A stretch of 64,000 nucleotides of DNA from Bosea sp. (in: a-proteobacteria) (GCF_023953965.1 NZ_JAMLIX010000001.1:496001-560000); one strand, 5' to 3'. Positions 7,840 to 17,226 are shown, counted from the stretch's first letter. Numbers and translations are program-made. The notes: generated from the sequence alone by a model not told the origin.

Positions 7840-8909
7840 AAACGCTCCTCGATGCGCTTGCGGATGTCGGCCAGATTGTTGCCGACGAGGGCATAATCGT
7901 ACTGGATCAGGCGCCTGGTGCGCAGCCTTTCCGGCGTGACCACGCCTTCGAGCGCCGCCATCTCCGGCGAGATCACCGCGTTCGGGTTGGAAGGCGACAG
8001 GCTCATGCGATTGAGATACGCCTCCTGGAAATCCGTCGTCAGCCAGGTGTTGAGGAAGCTCTGGGCGACCTTGTTGACGGCCGGATCGACGTTGGCGTTC
8101 ACATGGGCGATGATGGTCTGCTGCGTGGCGCCCTCTTCGGGCCAGGCGAAGGCGATGCTCGCCCCCGCGCGCTGCGCGGCGGTGGTGAAGCCACCCCAGT
8201 TCGGGCCCAGCCAGATATCGCCCTTGTCGATCTGCTCCTGCAATGTCGTGAAATTGGTCGTCCAGGAGCCGATATTGGCCTTATGCTTGGCCCATTCGTC
8301 GATCGCTGCATCGATCGACCTCTCGTCCTTGCCGAGCGCATAGGCCAAGGCGACGTACTGGTCCCAGAAGTTGTAATGCATGCCGACGCGGCCGGCATAT
8401 TTCGGGTTGAACAGGTCGAACCAGGATTTCGGCTTCTCGACGTATTTCGGATTGTAGGCGATGCCGTAGGGCTGAACCGCGACCGCGATGCCGAGCCCGT
8501 TCTTGGGCTGAAGATCCTGGTTGAGCCGCTTCTGCTCGGGAACGAGGGCGGGATCGAAGGGCGCGAACAATCCCGCCTTGCTGCCGAGAGCCGAGAAGGT
8601 GTCGTTCCACATGCCGCCGGCTTCACGCGGCTTGTCACGCGTCACCAGCAGCTTCGGATAATGGTCCGCCGCCGTCCGCATCACGACATTGATCGTCGCG
8701 CCGGGGTTTTCCTTCTTGAAGGCCGGCACCGCCACGTCGCGCACGATATCGAAGTTACCGCCGGCGAACGTGCCGATTTCGACGGCCGCGGCCTGCGCGA
8801 ACGCCCGCCCGCCGATCAGCGCGGGAGCCACCACCGCAGATCCGCCCAGCGCAAGAGCCTGCCTTCTGTTCATCATGGAGCCTGCTGCCGGCTTCTTTCC
8901 GTCAACCAT
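7833..8909 (-). CDS. ABC transporter extracellular solute-binding protein (Tat-exported, spermidine/putrescine type)
   Basis: 358-residue periplasmic binding protein. The N-terminus has a twin-arginine style signal (MNRRQALALGGSAVV, then ALIGGRAFAQA, a likely cleavage site). The ATG at 8909 is kept because GGGAGG precedes it; internal ATGs at 8876/8873 are alternatives. The mature part resembles PotD/PotF-like proteins of the extracellular solute-binding family 1. It is the promoter-proximal gene of the importer, as usual for binding proteins needed in excess. Confidence 0.88.
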   Translation of the reverse strand: MVDGKKPAAGSMMNRRQALALGGSAVVAPALIGGRAFAQAAAVEIGTFAGGNFDIVRDVAVPAFKKENPGATINVVMRTAADHYPKLLVTRDKPREAGGMWNDTFSALGSKAGLFAPFDPALVPEQKRLNQDLQPKNGLGIAVAVQPYGIAYNPKYVEKPKSWFDLFNPKYAGRVGMHYNFWDQYVALAYALGKDERSIDAAIDEWAKHKANIGSWTTNFTTLQEQIDKGDIWLGPNWGGFTTAAQRAGASIAFAWPEEGATQQTIIAHVNANVDPAVNKVAQSFLNTWLTTDFQEAYLNRMSLSPSNPNAVISPEMAALEGVVTPERLRTRRLIQYDYALVGNNLADIRKRIEERLR

Positions 8910-9172
8910 CCTCTATCCCTCCCGCGTTCACACAGTTCCGTTCACATCCATAAACGACGATCAAGATATTCACATTGAATTCCCACTGTCAAGCGAACCG
9001 GAAATCCGAGACGGTCCGGCTCGGCGCGCGGGCGTGGCGTAGAACCATATCGCTATAATCTTGTAATTATTGGTCCAATTTTCCAACTTGCATCTGACGC
9101 CCCGTCCTTCGCAACCGGGACCGAATCACGCCGCAGCCATAATACGCTCCCCGCAGCGAAGGCGGGCTTCGA

Positions 9173-9202
9173 TTGACAGCCCACGTTATTATGCCGTATA
9201 TG
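9173..9202 (+). promoter_or_regulatory. Predicted sigma-70 promoter of the IclR gene
   Basis: TTGACA at 9173-9178 is followed after 18 bases by TATATG at 9197-9202, upstream of the IclR start at 9228. The surrounding 8910-9227 gap (318 bases, divergent from the binding-protein gene) is AT-rich between about 8940 and 9100 and probably also holds the leftward promoter. Confidence 0.45.
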
Positions 9203-9208
9203 GGATGC

Positions 9209-9226
9209 TGTTCATAAGGGTGAACA
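9209..9226. promoter_or_regulatory. Inverted repeat overlapping the IclR ribosome-binding site
   Basis: TGTTCA-6-TGAACA is a perfect 6 bp inverted repeat directly before the ATG at 9228; the spacer TAAGGG contains the ribosome-binding site. IclR proteins bind short palindromes, so autoregulation by blocking the start region is a reasonable inference. Confidence 0.4.
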
Positions 9227-9227
9227 A

Positions 9228-10022
9228 ATGAGCGTCAAGTCGGCCGTGCGGGTCCTGGATATTTTCGAGTTGCTGGCCAACCGCGCCGGCGGCGTCGGGC
9301 TCAGCGATCTCGCGCGCGCCTTGCATATTCCGAAGAGCAGCGCCTGGAACCTCCTCAAGACGCTCCAGGCCCGCAACTATATCGACGAACCCTCGCCCAG
9401 CATGTTCGTGCTGGGACCCCAGTTCTTCGATGTGGCGATCTGCGCCCCGAAGGACCGCAAGATCCGGGAAATCGCACGCGAGGTGATGGTGAATCTCGTC
9501 GCGCAAACGGGAGAGACCGCCTTTCTCGGCTTCCTCACGCCGGAATGCGACATCCTCCAGGTGGAGAAGGTGCTTTCGCCGAACATCATCCGCTACGATG
9601 CGGAGATCGGCCACAAGCGGCCCGCCCACTGCACCGCGATCGGCAAGGCGCTGCTGGCGGCGCTGACGCCGGACCGGCTCGACGTCTTCCTCGAGCGGGC
9701 CCCCTTCAAGAGCTACACGCCCTACACGCTGACCACGGAAAACCAGCTTCGCGCCGAGCTGGAGCGGGTTCGCGAACAGGGCGTCGCCTGGAACAAGGAG
9801 GAGATGGTGATCGGCGCGTGGTCGGTCGGTGTCGCCGTGATGGGCGCGGGCAACCGCGCGATCGCGGGCATCACGGTCGGGGGGCCGAAGGACCGGCTCA
9901 TGGCGAAGCTCGCCGAGATATCCATGCTCGCCCGCACCGCGGCCGCCGACATCGCCCACGCTCTGGAGACCGGCAGCCGCGCGGCCATCCCGCCTCACCC
10001 TGTCGGGAATGGAGCACGGTGA
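9228..10022 (+). CDS. IclR family transcriptional regulator
   Basis: 264-residue regulator with an N-terminal winged helix-turn-helix (residues about 1-65, SVKSAVRVLDIFELLAN) and a C-terminal IclR effector domain (HCTAIGKALLAAL is the family signature). It stands between the leftward importer operon and the rightward P450 operon and may control either. IclR proteins of this kind usually sense aromatic or small organic acids. Confidence 0.92.
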   Translation: MSVKSAVRVLDIFELLANRAGGVGLSDLARALHIPKSSAWNLLKTLQARNYIDEPSPSMFVLGPQFFDVAICAPKDRKIREIAREVMVNLVAQTGETAFLGFLTPECDILQVEKVLSPNIIRYDAEIGHKRPAHCTAIGKALLAALTPDRLDVFLERAPFKSYTPYTLTTENQLRAELERVREQGVAWNKEEMVIGAWSVGVAVMGAGNRAIAGITVGGPKDRLMAKLAEISMLARTAAADIAHALETGSRAAIPPHPVGNGAR

Positions 10023-10132
10023 TACGCGCCGCGTGACGGATGGCCCAGCGGGAGCCCGCCGCGGTCCGGATCAGGACAGCGGATGGCCTGCCGAAAGAAT
10101 TCAAATTCACTCAAAACGTTCAGGGAATTGAA

Positions 10133-11899
10133 ATGTCCAAGACCGCAGCGCACGCAATCATAGATCATCTTGTTGCCGAGGGGGTTAAATATATTTTCAT
10201 CTGCCCTCCCACCAACCACTCATTCCCGTTTCTCGATGCGCTCTATGACCGGCAAAACGAGATCAAGCCGATCCTCGTCCGCCACGAGGCCATGGCTCCG
10301 TGGATGGCCGAAGCCTGGTACCGCATGACCGGCCAGCCGGGCGTGTTCCATGTCGGTGCCGGCCCCGCGCTGGCGAATACGGTGATCGGCGTCATGACGG
10401 CCTATGGCTGCGGCTCCGCGATCATCGGCATCAGCGGCAACGTCAACAGCGAGTTCTTCGGCCGCAACGGCATGCAGGAAATACAGGGCAAGACCTTTGC
10501 CGAAGGCCACCGCATCCTCGAGCCGGTCGTCAAGCGGCTCTGGCAGGTGACGAATGCGGGCAAGATGCCCGAGGTGATGACGCAGGCCTTCGCGGCGGCG
10601 ACGACGGGCAGGCCGGGCCCCGTCCATATCGACGTGCCGATGGATGTCTTCGAGCAATCGAGCCCCGAGACGACGCGCAGCGGGGCACGGCATCGCCCCA
10701 GCGGCCTGCCGTCGGCTTCGCCGGAGCAGGCCGCCGCCGCGTTCGATCTGATCGCCAAGGCGAAGGCGCCCGTTCTTCTCGCCGGCGGCGGCACGATCGC
10801 GGCGAAAGCCGGCGCGAACCTGCGCGCGCTGGCGGAGCTGATGTCGATTCCGGTCGTCACCTCCTATACCGGCAAGGGGGCCCTGCCCGACGACCATGCG
10901 CTGGCGGCGGGCCCGGTCGGCGCCATGGGTGTCCCCGGCGCGATGAAGGCGGTTCAGGAAGCCGATCTGGTGATCGCGCTGGGCCATCGTTTCGGCGAGC
11001 ATTCGACCTGCGGCTGGGAAGTCGGGCTGCCTTACAGCTTCCCGCCGGCCAAGCTCATCCAGATCGATATCGATCCCGTCGAGATCGGCCGCTACTACCC
11101 GGTCGAGATCGGCCTGCAGGCCGACATCAACGCCACGCTCGGGCAATGGATCGAACTGGCGCGCAAGCGGGGCCTCCGTGACGGCCTCAAGGACGGTCCG
11201 CGCGAGCGCACCACGCGGGAGCGCCGGCAGGCCGACCGCGATCGCATGAAGCCGCATCTGAGCGACAATACCGGCCCGATTCGCCCGGAACGGCTGGTCG
11301 CCGAACTGCGTGCCGCGCTCGGGCGCAACGCCGTCATGATCCCCGACGCCGGCAACAACGGCAATTACTTCAACACGCTATGGGACGTGTACGAGCCGGG
11401 GACCTATATCGCCGATCGCGGCAGCGCCGCCATGGGCTATGCGCCGGCGGCGGCGCTGGGCGTGAAGCTCGCCGAGCCTGACCGCGACGTCGTCGCGGTC
11501 ACGGGCGATGGCTGCATGACCCAGGTCAACTGGGTTCTGGGGACGGCCGCCGAGTACAACATCCCGGCCAAGTTCGTGGTCATCAACGACTCGGCGCTCG
11601 GCGGCTGCCTTGGCGCGCAGAACGGCATCTTCGATGGCCGCGTGCTCGGCACGCGCTTCGAGTACCACAACAACAGCGGCCCCTACGATCAGGACTTCGC
11701 CATGCTCGCCCGCTCCTACGGCGTCGAGGGCAAGCGCGTCACCTCGCCGGACGAGCTCGCCGGGGCGATCGCCGAGATGCTGGCGCACCCGGCGCCCTAT
11801 GTGCTCGACGTCGTGATCGACAAGACCGCGAGACCCATCGGAGCCGGGCGCATACCTTTGTCCAACATCCGACAGAGCCGCGTCAGCACCCTCGTCTAG
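10133..11899 (+). CDS. ThDP-dependent enzyme of the acetolactate synthase/benzoylformate decarboxylase family
   Basis: 588 residues from the ATG at 10133 (MSKTAAHAIIDHL); an open frame back to 10040 lacks family similarity. The three domains are in order: PYR with the catalytic Glu52 in VRHEAMA, a central TPP_M domain (about 195-330), and a PP domain with GDGCMTQVNW...IND as the ThDP/Mg motif (about 460-490). The group includes 2-oxoacid decarboxylases and ligases, and the substrate is not fixed. It heads an operon with ferredoxin, P450, reductase and aldehyde dehydrogenase. Decarboxylation of an aryl 2-oxoacid to an aldehyde for the dehydrogenase would fit (inference). The first 70 bases of the gene are AT-rich. 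Confidence 0.85.
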   Translation: MSKTAAHAIIDHLVAEGVKYIFICPPTNHSFPFLDALYDRQNEIKPILVRHEAMAPWMAEAWYRMTGQPGVFHVGAGPALANTVIGVMTAYGCGSAIIGISGNVNSEFFGRNGMQEIQGKTFAEGHRILEPVVKRLWQVTNAGKMPEVMTQAFAAATTGRPGPVHIDVPMDVFEQSSPETTRSGARHRPSGLPSASPEQAAAAFDLIAKAKAPVLLAGGGTIAAKAGANLRALAELMSIPVVTSYTGKGALPDDHALAAGPVGAMGVPGAMKAVQEADLVIALGHRFGEHSTCGWEVGLPYSFPPAKLIQIDIDPVEIGRYYPVEIGLQADINATLGQWIELARKRGLRDGLKDGPRERTTRERRQADRDRMKPHLSDNTGPIRPERLVAELRAALGRNAVMIPDAGNNGNYFNTLWDVYEPGTYIADRGSAAMGYAPAAALGVKLAEPDRDVVAVTGDGCMTQVNWVLGTAAEYNIPAKFVVINDSALGGCLGAQNGIFDGRVLGTRFEYHNNSGPYDQDFAMLARSYGVEGKRVTSPDELAGAIAEMLAHPAPYVLDVVIDKTARPIGAGRIPLSNIRQSRVSTLV

Positions 11900-11980
11900 C
11901 GCCCTCAACGGACCGCGCGGGCGCGCTGTTTACCGGCGCGTCGCCGCGCACGTCCCGAAACCGAGAAGAGATGCCGGAGC

Positions 11981-12304
11981 ATGCCCACCATTCGTTTCCA
12001 CCTCCCCGACGGCAGCAGGCGCGAGATCGAGGGCCGGCCGGGGTCGTCGCTGATGCAGGTCGCGCTGGATAACGGCGTGTCCGGCATTCTCGCCGAGTGC
12101 GGAGGCTCGGCCGCCTGCGCCACCTGCCACGTCTATGTCACCGAGGAAGACCTGCACAAGCTCCCGCCGCCGGAAGCCCTGGAGGACGAGATGCTGAATT
12201 TCACCGTCAGCGAGCGCCGGCCGACCAGCCGGCTCAGCTGCCAGATCCGGCTCAGCGACGAGCTGGATACGCTCACCGTGACGGTGCCCGACCAGCAAGT
12301 CTGA
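11981..12304 (+). CDS. 2Fe-2S ferredoxin (adrenodoxin/putidaredoxin type)
   Basis: 107-residue ferredoxin with cluster ligands Cys40, Cys46, Cys49 and Cys87 (CX5CX2CX37C), the spacing of vertebrate-type [2Fe-2S] P450 redoxins. It is the electron carrier between the reductase at 13564 and the P450 at 12334, both in the same operon. In Rhodopseudomonas the equivalent protein serves CYP199A2. Confidence 0.93.
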   Translation: MPTIRFHLPDGSRREIEGRPGSSLMQVALDNGVSGILAECGGSAACATCHVYVTEEDLHKLPPPEALEDEMLNFTVSERRPTSRLSCQIRLSDELDTLTVTVPDQQV

Positions 12305-12333
12305 ACGCAGCCCCCAACAAGGCCAGGAAGTTC

Positions 12334-13542
12334 ATGCCCCTCACAATGGACGCCGCCGTATCGCCCCCCGTCTTCGACGTGGACCCTTTCAGCGACGAGG
12401 TGCTCAGCAACCTCTATGACTACCAGGCCCGGCTGCGCGCGGCTGGACCGGTCGTCTATATCCCACGATACGATATCTACGCCGTCGGCCGCTACGCCGA
12501 GGTGCAGCAGGCCATGAGCGACTGGAAGAACTTCTCTTCCGCGTCGGGCACGGGGCTCGGCAACATCAAGAAGGGCGATTCCTGGCGCATCCCCAGCGCC
12601 ATCGTCGAGGTCGACCCGCCCGATCACACGCGGGTGCGCTCGGCCCTGATGAAGGTGCTCTCCCCGATCGTCGTCCGCTCCTGGCGCGCCGGCTTCGACA
12701 AGGAGGCGGGCGAGATCGCCGACGAGCTCGTCAGCCGCGGCCGGTTCGACGGCGTCAAGGACCTGGTCGAGCCCTTCGTGCTCAAGGTCTTTCCTGACGC
12801 GCTCGGCCTCGACGACGAGGGGCGCCAGAACCTGCTCGTCATCGGCGATCTGACGGCGAACGGTTTTGGCCCCAACAACGAGCTGACGCGCCGCGCGACC
12901 GAGGCGGTCGAACCCCTGCTGCCGTGGTTCGATTCGAAATTCGAGCGCCAGAACATGCTGCCGACCGGGTTCGGCGCGCGGATCTGGGAGCTCGCGGATG
13001 CCGGCGAACTGGACATGGAGTGGCTGCCGGGCATCCTGCGCACATTCCTGCGCGGCGGCACCGACACGGTGATCAGCGGCGTGTCGAGCACGCTGCACAA
13101 GCTCGCCACCCATCCGCGGCAATGGGATCTCCTCAAGCAGGACCCGTCATTGACGCGCGCGGCCTTCGAGGAGGCGATCCGCCTGGAATCGCCGGCGCAG
13201 TTCATCTTCCGCACCACGACCCGTGAGCAGGATCTGGCCGGATACCGGCTCGCCGCCGCGATGAAGGTGATGTGCTCGCTGGCCTCGGCCAACCGCGATC
13301 CGTTGCGGTGGGAGCAGCCGGAGGAATACGACATCACGCGCCGGAATGTCGGGCATATGGCGCTCGGCGCCGGTGTCCATGTCTGCATCGGGCAGATGAT
13401 CGCCAGGGCGGAGGCCGAGGCCGTGATCGGCGCGGTCACGGCGCGCGTGGCACGCCTGGAGCTGGACGGCCCTGCGGTTTACCGCAAGAGCAATGGCGCG
13501 CGCCGGCTGGACAGCCTGCCGCTGCGCGTCACCCCCAAATAG
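12334..13542 (+). CDS. Cytochrome P450, CYP199A-like
   Basis: 402-residue soluble P450 starting MPLTMDAAV. The heme-thiolate loop LGAGVHVCIG has Cys351, the I-helix is GGTDT at 241-245, and the ExxR is Glu280/Arg283. The whole chain follows the CYP199A pattern (for example VDPPDHTRVRSALMKVLSP and ANRDPLRWEQPEEYDITR). It keeps an Arg-x-x-Ser pair (85-88), equivalent to the residues that hold the substrate carboxylate in CYP199A4, as I recall them. CYP199A enzymes O-demethylate or hydroxylate para-substituted benzoates. A para-substituted aromatic acid substrate is therefore likely but not proven. Internal ATGs and the short gap after ferredoxin support the chosen start. Confidence 0.9.
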   Translation: MPLTMDAAVSPPVFDVDPFSDEVLSNLYDYQARLRAAGPVVYIPRYDIYAVGRYAEVQQAMSDWKNFSSASGTGLGNIKKGDSWRIPSAIVEVDPPDHTRVRSALMKVLSPIVVRSWRAGFDKEAGEIADELVSRGRFDGVKDLVEPFVLKVFPDALGLDDEGRQNLLVIGDLTANGFGPNNELTRRATEAVEPLLPWFDSKFERQNMLPTGFGARIWELADAGELDMEWLPGILRTFLRGGTDTVISGVSSTLHKLATHPRQWDLLKQDPSLTRAAFEEAIRLESPAQFIFRTTTREQDLAGYRLAAAMKVMCSLASANRDPLRWEQPEEYDITRRNVGHMALGAGVHVCIGQMIARAEAEAVIGAVTARVARLELDGPAVYRKSNGARRLDSLPLRVTPK

Positions 13543-13563
13543 CCATCCGGCACGATCCCGGCG

Positions 13564-14775
13564 ATGAACCCCGAACGGATTGTTGTCATCGGCGCCGGCC
13601 ACAGCGGAGTGCAGCTTGCCGCCTCGCTCCGGGAAGGCGGCTTCCAGGGGCCGCTCACGCTCGTCGACGCCCAGGACGAACTGCCTTACCAGCGGCCGCC
13701 GCTCTCCAAGGAGTTCATGAAGGGCGGCGACTGCGTGCGCCTGCGCCCGGCCAGTTTCTATATCGATAAGCAGATCGAGCTGGCGACAGGGCGGGCGGTC
13801 GCGACCCTGGACCGCGCGGCCACGACCGTGACGCTCAGCGACGGGACGACCCTGCGCTACGACCATCTGGTGCTGGCGACGGGCGCGCGCCCGCGACGGC
13901 TTGCCGTCCCCGGCGCCGGGAACAACGGCGTCATGACCTTGCACACGCATGCCGATGCCGCGCGGTTGCGGCCTAGGCTGGCCGGCGCGAGCGACATCGT
14001 CATCGTCGGGGCGGGGTTCATCGGCCTCGAATTCGCGTCGTCCGCCAGGGCCATGGGCAAGCGCGTCACCGTGGTCGAGGCCGGTGATCGCATCATGGCG
14101 CGGGCGGTCTCCCCGATCATGTCCGATTTCTTCCTTGCCAGGCACCGGGCAAGCGGCATCGACATCATGACCGGAACGGGCGTCACGGCGATCCACGGCA
14201 CGCCAGGCGGGGTCACCGGCGTCAGCCTCGGCGGCGGCGGCATGCTGCCGGCGGACCTCGTCGTCCTCGGCGTCGGTGTCGTCGCGAATGACGAGATCGC
14301 GGCCGGGGCCGGCCTGAAGACGGACAACGGCATCGCGGTCGATGCGATGCTGCGCACGGCCGACCCCCGCATCTCGGCGATCGGCGATTGCGCCCTCCAT
14401 CCCAGCCGCTTCACTGGGCGCCCGACGCGGATCGAATCGGTCCAGAACGCCCTCGATCAGGCCCGCTGCGTGGCGCGTCGGCTTCTCGGCGAGCCGGCAC
14501 CCTATGAGGCGCTGCCCTGGTTCTGGAGCGATCAGGCCGGGGTCAAGCTGCAGATCGCCGGGATCGGCGGCGAGATCCGCGACCATTGCCTGCGCGGCGA
14601 TCCGGAAGCGCGATCCTTCTCGGTCTTCTGTCTCGACGCCAGGGACGAGGCCGTCATCGTCGAATCCGTCAACCAGCCGGCCGACCACATGTCGTCGCGC
14701 CGCTTTCTCGGCCGCGCTCCGCTGACGCGCGCGCAGGCCATGGACCCGCATTACAATCTACGGACGCATGTGTGA
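13564..14775 (+). CDS. NAD(P)H:ferredoxin reductase of the P450 system
   Basis: 403-residue FAD-dependent pyridine nucleotide-disulphide oxidoreductase of the putidaredoxin/rhodocoxin reductase type. The FAD site is VVIGAGHSG (residues 6-14), then the PYQRPPLSKEF motif, a second dinucleotide site VIVGAGFIGLEFA (near 145), and AIGDCA for FAD (near 275), followed by a reductase C-terminal domain. It feeds electrons to the ferredoxin at 11981. Its stop overlaps the next start (TGATG at 14773-14777), which implies translational coupling. Confidence 0.92.
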   Translation: MNPERIVVIGAGHSGVQLAASLREGGFQGPLTLVDAQDELPYQRPPLSKEFMKGGDCVRLRPASFYIDKQIELATGRAVATLDRAATTVTLSDGTTLRYDHLVLATGARPRRLAVPGAGNNGVMTLHTHADAARLRPRLAGASDIVIVGAGFIGLEFASSARAMGKRVTVVEAGDRIMARAVSPIMSDFFLARHRASGIDIMTGTGVTAIHGTPGGVTGVSLGGGGMLPADLVVLGVGVVANDEIAAGAGLKTDNGIAVDAMLRTADPRISAIGDCALHPSRFTGRPTRIESVQNALDQARCVARRLLGEPAPYEALPWFWSDQAGVKLQIAGIGGEIRDHCLRGDPEARSFSVFCLDARDEAVIVESVNQPADHMSSRRFLGRAPLTRAQAMDPHYNLRTHV

Positions 14776-16247
14776 TGACCACCCAGCATGAGGACTTCAC
14801 CGGTTTCGTCGACGGCAGGCCGCTGCCGCCGACAGGCGATGCCACCGATCTCGTCGACCCCGCGACCGGCCGGACCTGGGCGCGCGCCTTCGGCAGCGCC
14901 GATCACGTCGATGCCGCGGTGGCGGCCGCATCGGCGGCGTTCCTCCGGAACGACTGGCGGCAACTGACCCCGTTCGACCGTGCGGCCCTGCTGCGCCGCC
15001 TCGCCGAGCTGATCCGGGCGAATGCCGAGCCGCTGGCGGAATTCGAGAGCCTGGCCAACGGCAAGACGCATGCGGTGACCCGGCGGGAGATGACGGCGAC
15101 CGCGCGCTGGTACGATTTCTACGCCAGCGCCGTCGAGATCCGGGACGACATCAGCCGCTCGCCCTCGCCTTTCACCGAGGCCCGCATCGTCCGCGAGCCG
15201 CTCGGTGTCGTCGTGGCGATCACGCCGTTCAACGGCGCCCTGTCGCTCGGATCCTGGAAGATCGCGCCGGCGCTCGCCATGGGCAACAGCGTCATCCTGA
15301 AACCACCGGTGGAGTCGCCGGCATCGAGCCTGATGCTGGCCAGGCTCGCGCTCGAGGCCGGGTTTCCGCCGGGCATCGTCAATGTGGTCCTGGGCGACGG
15401 CAGCGTCGGCGAGCGCGTCGCGACGCATCCCGACGTCGCCATGGTGAGCTTCACCGGAAGCTCCGCGGTGGCGCGCCGGCTCGGCGAAAAGGCGGCGGCG
15501 TCGATGAAGCGCTTCGTCTGCGAGGCCGGGGGCAAGTCGGCGCACATCGTCTTCGCCGATGCGGATCTGGGTTCGGCGGTGCGCGCGGCGACGCAAGGCG
15601 CCTTCAGCGCGACCGGCCAGGTCTGCGTCGCCGGCTCGCGGCTCCTGGTGCAGGAGGAGATTTTCGAGACCTTCCTCGCCCAGTTCATCGCGGCCGCGAA
15701 AAACATCCGGATCGGGCCGCCCTCGCTTGCCACGAGCCATCTCGGCCCGCTGGCCTCGAAGCGGCAGAAGACACGTGTCACGGCCTTTCTGGAAGAGGCG
15801 ATCGCGGAGGGCGCGACCGTCGCGTTTAAGGGCACGCTCCCCGACATGCCGGCCGAATACGCGGACGGCTTCTGGTTTGCGCCGACCATCCTGACCGGCG
15901 TCGCCGCTCCGATGCGCATCTGCCGCGAGGAGGTGTTCGGGCCGGTCGTCACCGTGCAGCCGTTCCGGACCGAAGCCGAGGCGGTGACCCTCGCCAACGG
16001 CACGGAATACGGGCTGGCGGCGGGCTTCTGGACGCGGGACGCGGCGCGGATCCATCGGCTCGCCTGCGCCCTGCAGGCGGGCTCGGTGTGGGTCAACACC
16101 TATCGCGCCATGAACGTCATGCTGCCCTTCGGAGGCTACAAGCAATCGGGCATGGGGCGCGAGAACGGCATCGAAGCCCTGGACGAATTCGCGCAGATCA
16201 AGACGATCGTCGTCGATCACGCGGCGCATCCGGACCATTTCGCCTGA
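14775..16247 (+). CDS. Aldehyde dehydrogenase family protein
   Basis: 490 residues from the ATG at 14775, with general-base Glu250 (CEAGGKS) and nucleophile Cys284 (GQVCVAGSR). The N-terminal NAD-binding region contains ITPFN and KPPVESPAS. The family oxidises aldehydes to acids with NAD(P). Position after the P450 and reductase, and in one operon with a ThDP decarboxylase-like enzyme, suggests oxidation of an aromatic aldehyde, but the substrate is unknown. It runs convergent with the LysR gene. Confidence 0.92.
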   Translation: MTTQHEDFTGFVDGRPLPPTGDATDLVDPATGRTWARAFGSADHVDAAVAAASAAFLRNDWRQLTPFDRAALLRRLAELIRANAEPLAEFESLANGKTHAVTRREMTATARWYDFYASAVEIRDDISRSPSPFTEARIVREPLGVVVAITPFNGALSLGSWKIAPALAMGNSVILKPPVESPASSLMLARLALEAGFPPGIVNVVLGDGSVGERVATHPDVAMVSFTGSSAVARRLGEKAAASMKRFVCEAGGKSAHIVFADADLGSAVRAATQGAFSATGQVCVAGSRLLVQEEIFETFLAQFIAAAKNIRIGPPSLATSHLGPLASKRQKTRVTAFLEEAIAEGATVAFKGTLPDMPAEYADGFWFAPTILTGVAAPMRICREEVFGPVVTVQPFRTEAEAVTLANGTEYGLAAGFWTRDAARIHRLACALQAGSVWVNTYRAMNVMLPFGGYKQSGMGRENGIEALDEFAQIKTIVVDHAAHPDHFA

Positions 16248-16263
16248 GCGCGACAGGACCCGG

Positions 16264-17178
16264 CTACTGGCGCTCCAGCTCGTTCTGGCGCGTCACCGGA
16301 TAGATCGAGATGCCCGCGTCGTCCAGGCGGGCGATCACATGGTTCACCAGATGGATGCCGGCATCCGACAGGCGCGGGTGCTTGTAGAAGAGACCGACGC
16401 GAATCTCCGCCAGCGGCGGGAAGCCGTCCGTGTCGTCCAGCACCTTCATGCCCGGCAGAATCGTGTAGCGCGTCAGCGCGCTGACGCCGAAGCCGTTGAC
16501 CACCGCGTTCTGAAGCCCGCTGACGCCCGAGCCGGTATAGGCGACACGCCAGCGCATGTTGACGCTGTCGAGCGCCTGGATCATCCGCGCCCGATAGGCG
16601 CAGCCCTCAGGATGCGCGGCGAGCGGGATGCTGTGCGTATGATCGATCTTCACATCCTTCGCCGCCGCCCAGATCGGCCGCTCGATCCAGGAGCGTGACA
16701 GATAGGGCGCGCGCTCGTTGGTCACCATCGCGACGGCGACGTCGAGCTCGTTGGCGCCGAGCCGCTCGAGGATGTCGGTGCTCCAGCCGCATTCCAGCTC
16801 CAGGGATATCTGCGGATTCCGGCGCGTGTACTCGAAGATGATCCCTTGCAGGGTGGCGACGGCGTAGTCGTTCGGCAGGCCGACGCGCACGGTGCCGGCA
16901 ATCTTGGTGCGGTTGAAATAGGAGGCCGCCTCGTCGTTGAGACGCAGGATCTCACGCGCATAGCTCAGCAGCATCTCGCCCTCGCGGGTCAATTGCAGCT
17001 TGCGGCCGGAATGGTTGATGATCGGAGCGCCGACCAGCTCCTCCAGGCGGCGGACCTGCAGCGAGATCGCCGGCTGTGTGCGCCCCAGGGCGTCGCCCGC
17101 CTTGGTGAAGGCGCCGAGATCGACCACCGAGACGAAGGTCCTCAGGAGGTCCGTCTGAAAATTGGTGATGCTCCGCAC
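16264..17178 (-). CDS. LysR family regulator divergent from creatininase
   Basis: 304-residue LysR protein starting at a GTG (RSITNFQTDLLRTFVSVVDLG). Winged helix-turn-helix residues 1-65 contain RTQPAISLQVRRLEE; the rest is the substrate-binding-like domain. It is divergent from the creatininase gene with a 91-base shared upstream region, the usual layout of a LysR regulator and its target. Creatinine or creatine as effector is an inference. Confidence 0.9.
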   Translation of the reverse strand: MRSITNFQTDLLRTFVSVVDLGAFTKAGDALGRTQPAISLQVRRLEELVGAPIINHSGRKLQLTREGEMLLSYAREILRLNDEAASYFNRTKIAGTVRVGLPNDYAVATLQGIIFEYTRRNPQISLELECGWSTDILERLGANELDVAVAMVTNERAPYLSRSWIERPIWAAAKDVKIDHTHSIPLAAHPEGCAYRARMIQALDSVNMRWRVAYTGSGVSGLQNAVVNGFGVSALTRYTILPGMKVLDDTDGFPPLAEIRVGLFYKHPRLSDAGIHLVNHVIARLDDAGISIYPVTRQNELERQ

Positions 17179-17185
17179 GATATGC

Positions 17186-17226
17186 GTTCCTCATATCGGG
17201 ATGATAAATATAAATTTCCCATATCC
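17186..17226. promoter_or_regulatory. LysR/creatininase shared control region with interrupted inverted repeat
   Basis: ATATCGGGA is followed about 17 bases on by TCCCATAT, an interrupted inverted repeat around the AT-rich core GATAAATATAAAT. It lies between the LysR GTG (17178) and the creatininase ATG (17270), where a LysR activator site and overlapping promoters are expected. Confidence 0.35.

Noticed and set aside
13147..14751. 534-codon open frame on the minus strand
   Set aside because: Shadow of the P450 and ferredoxin reductase genes.
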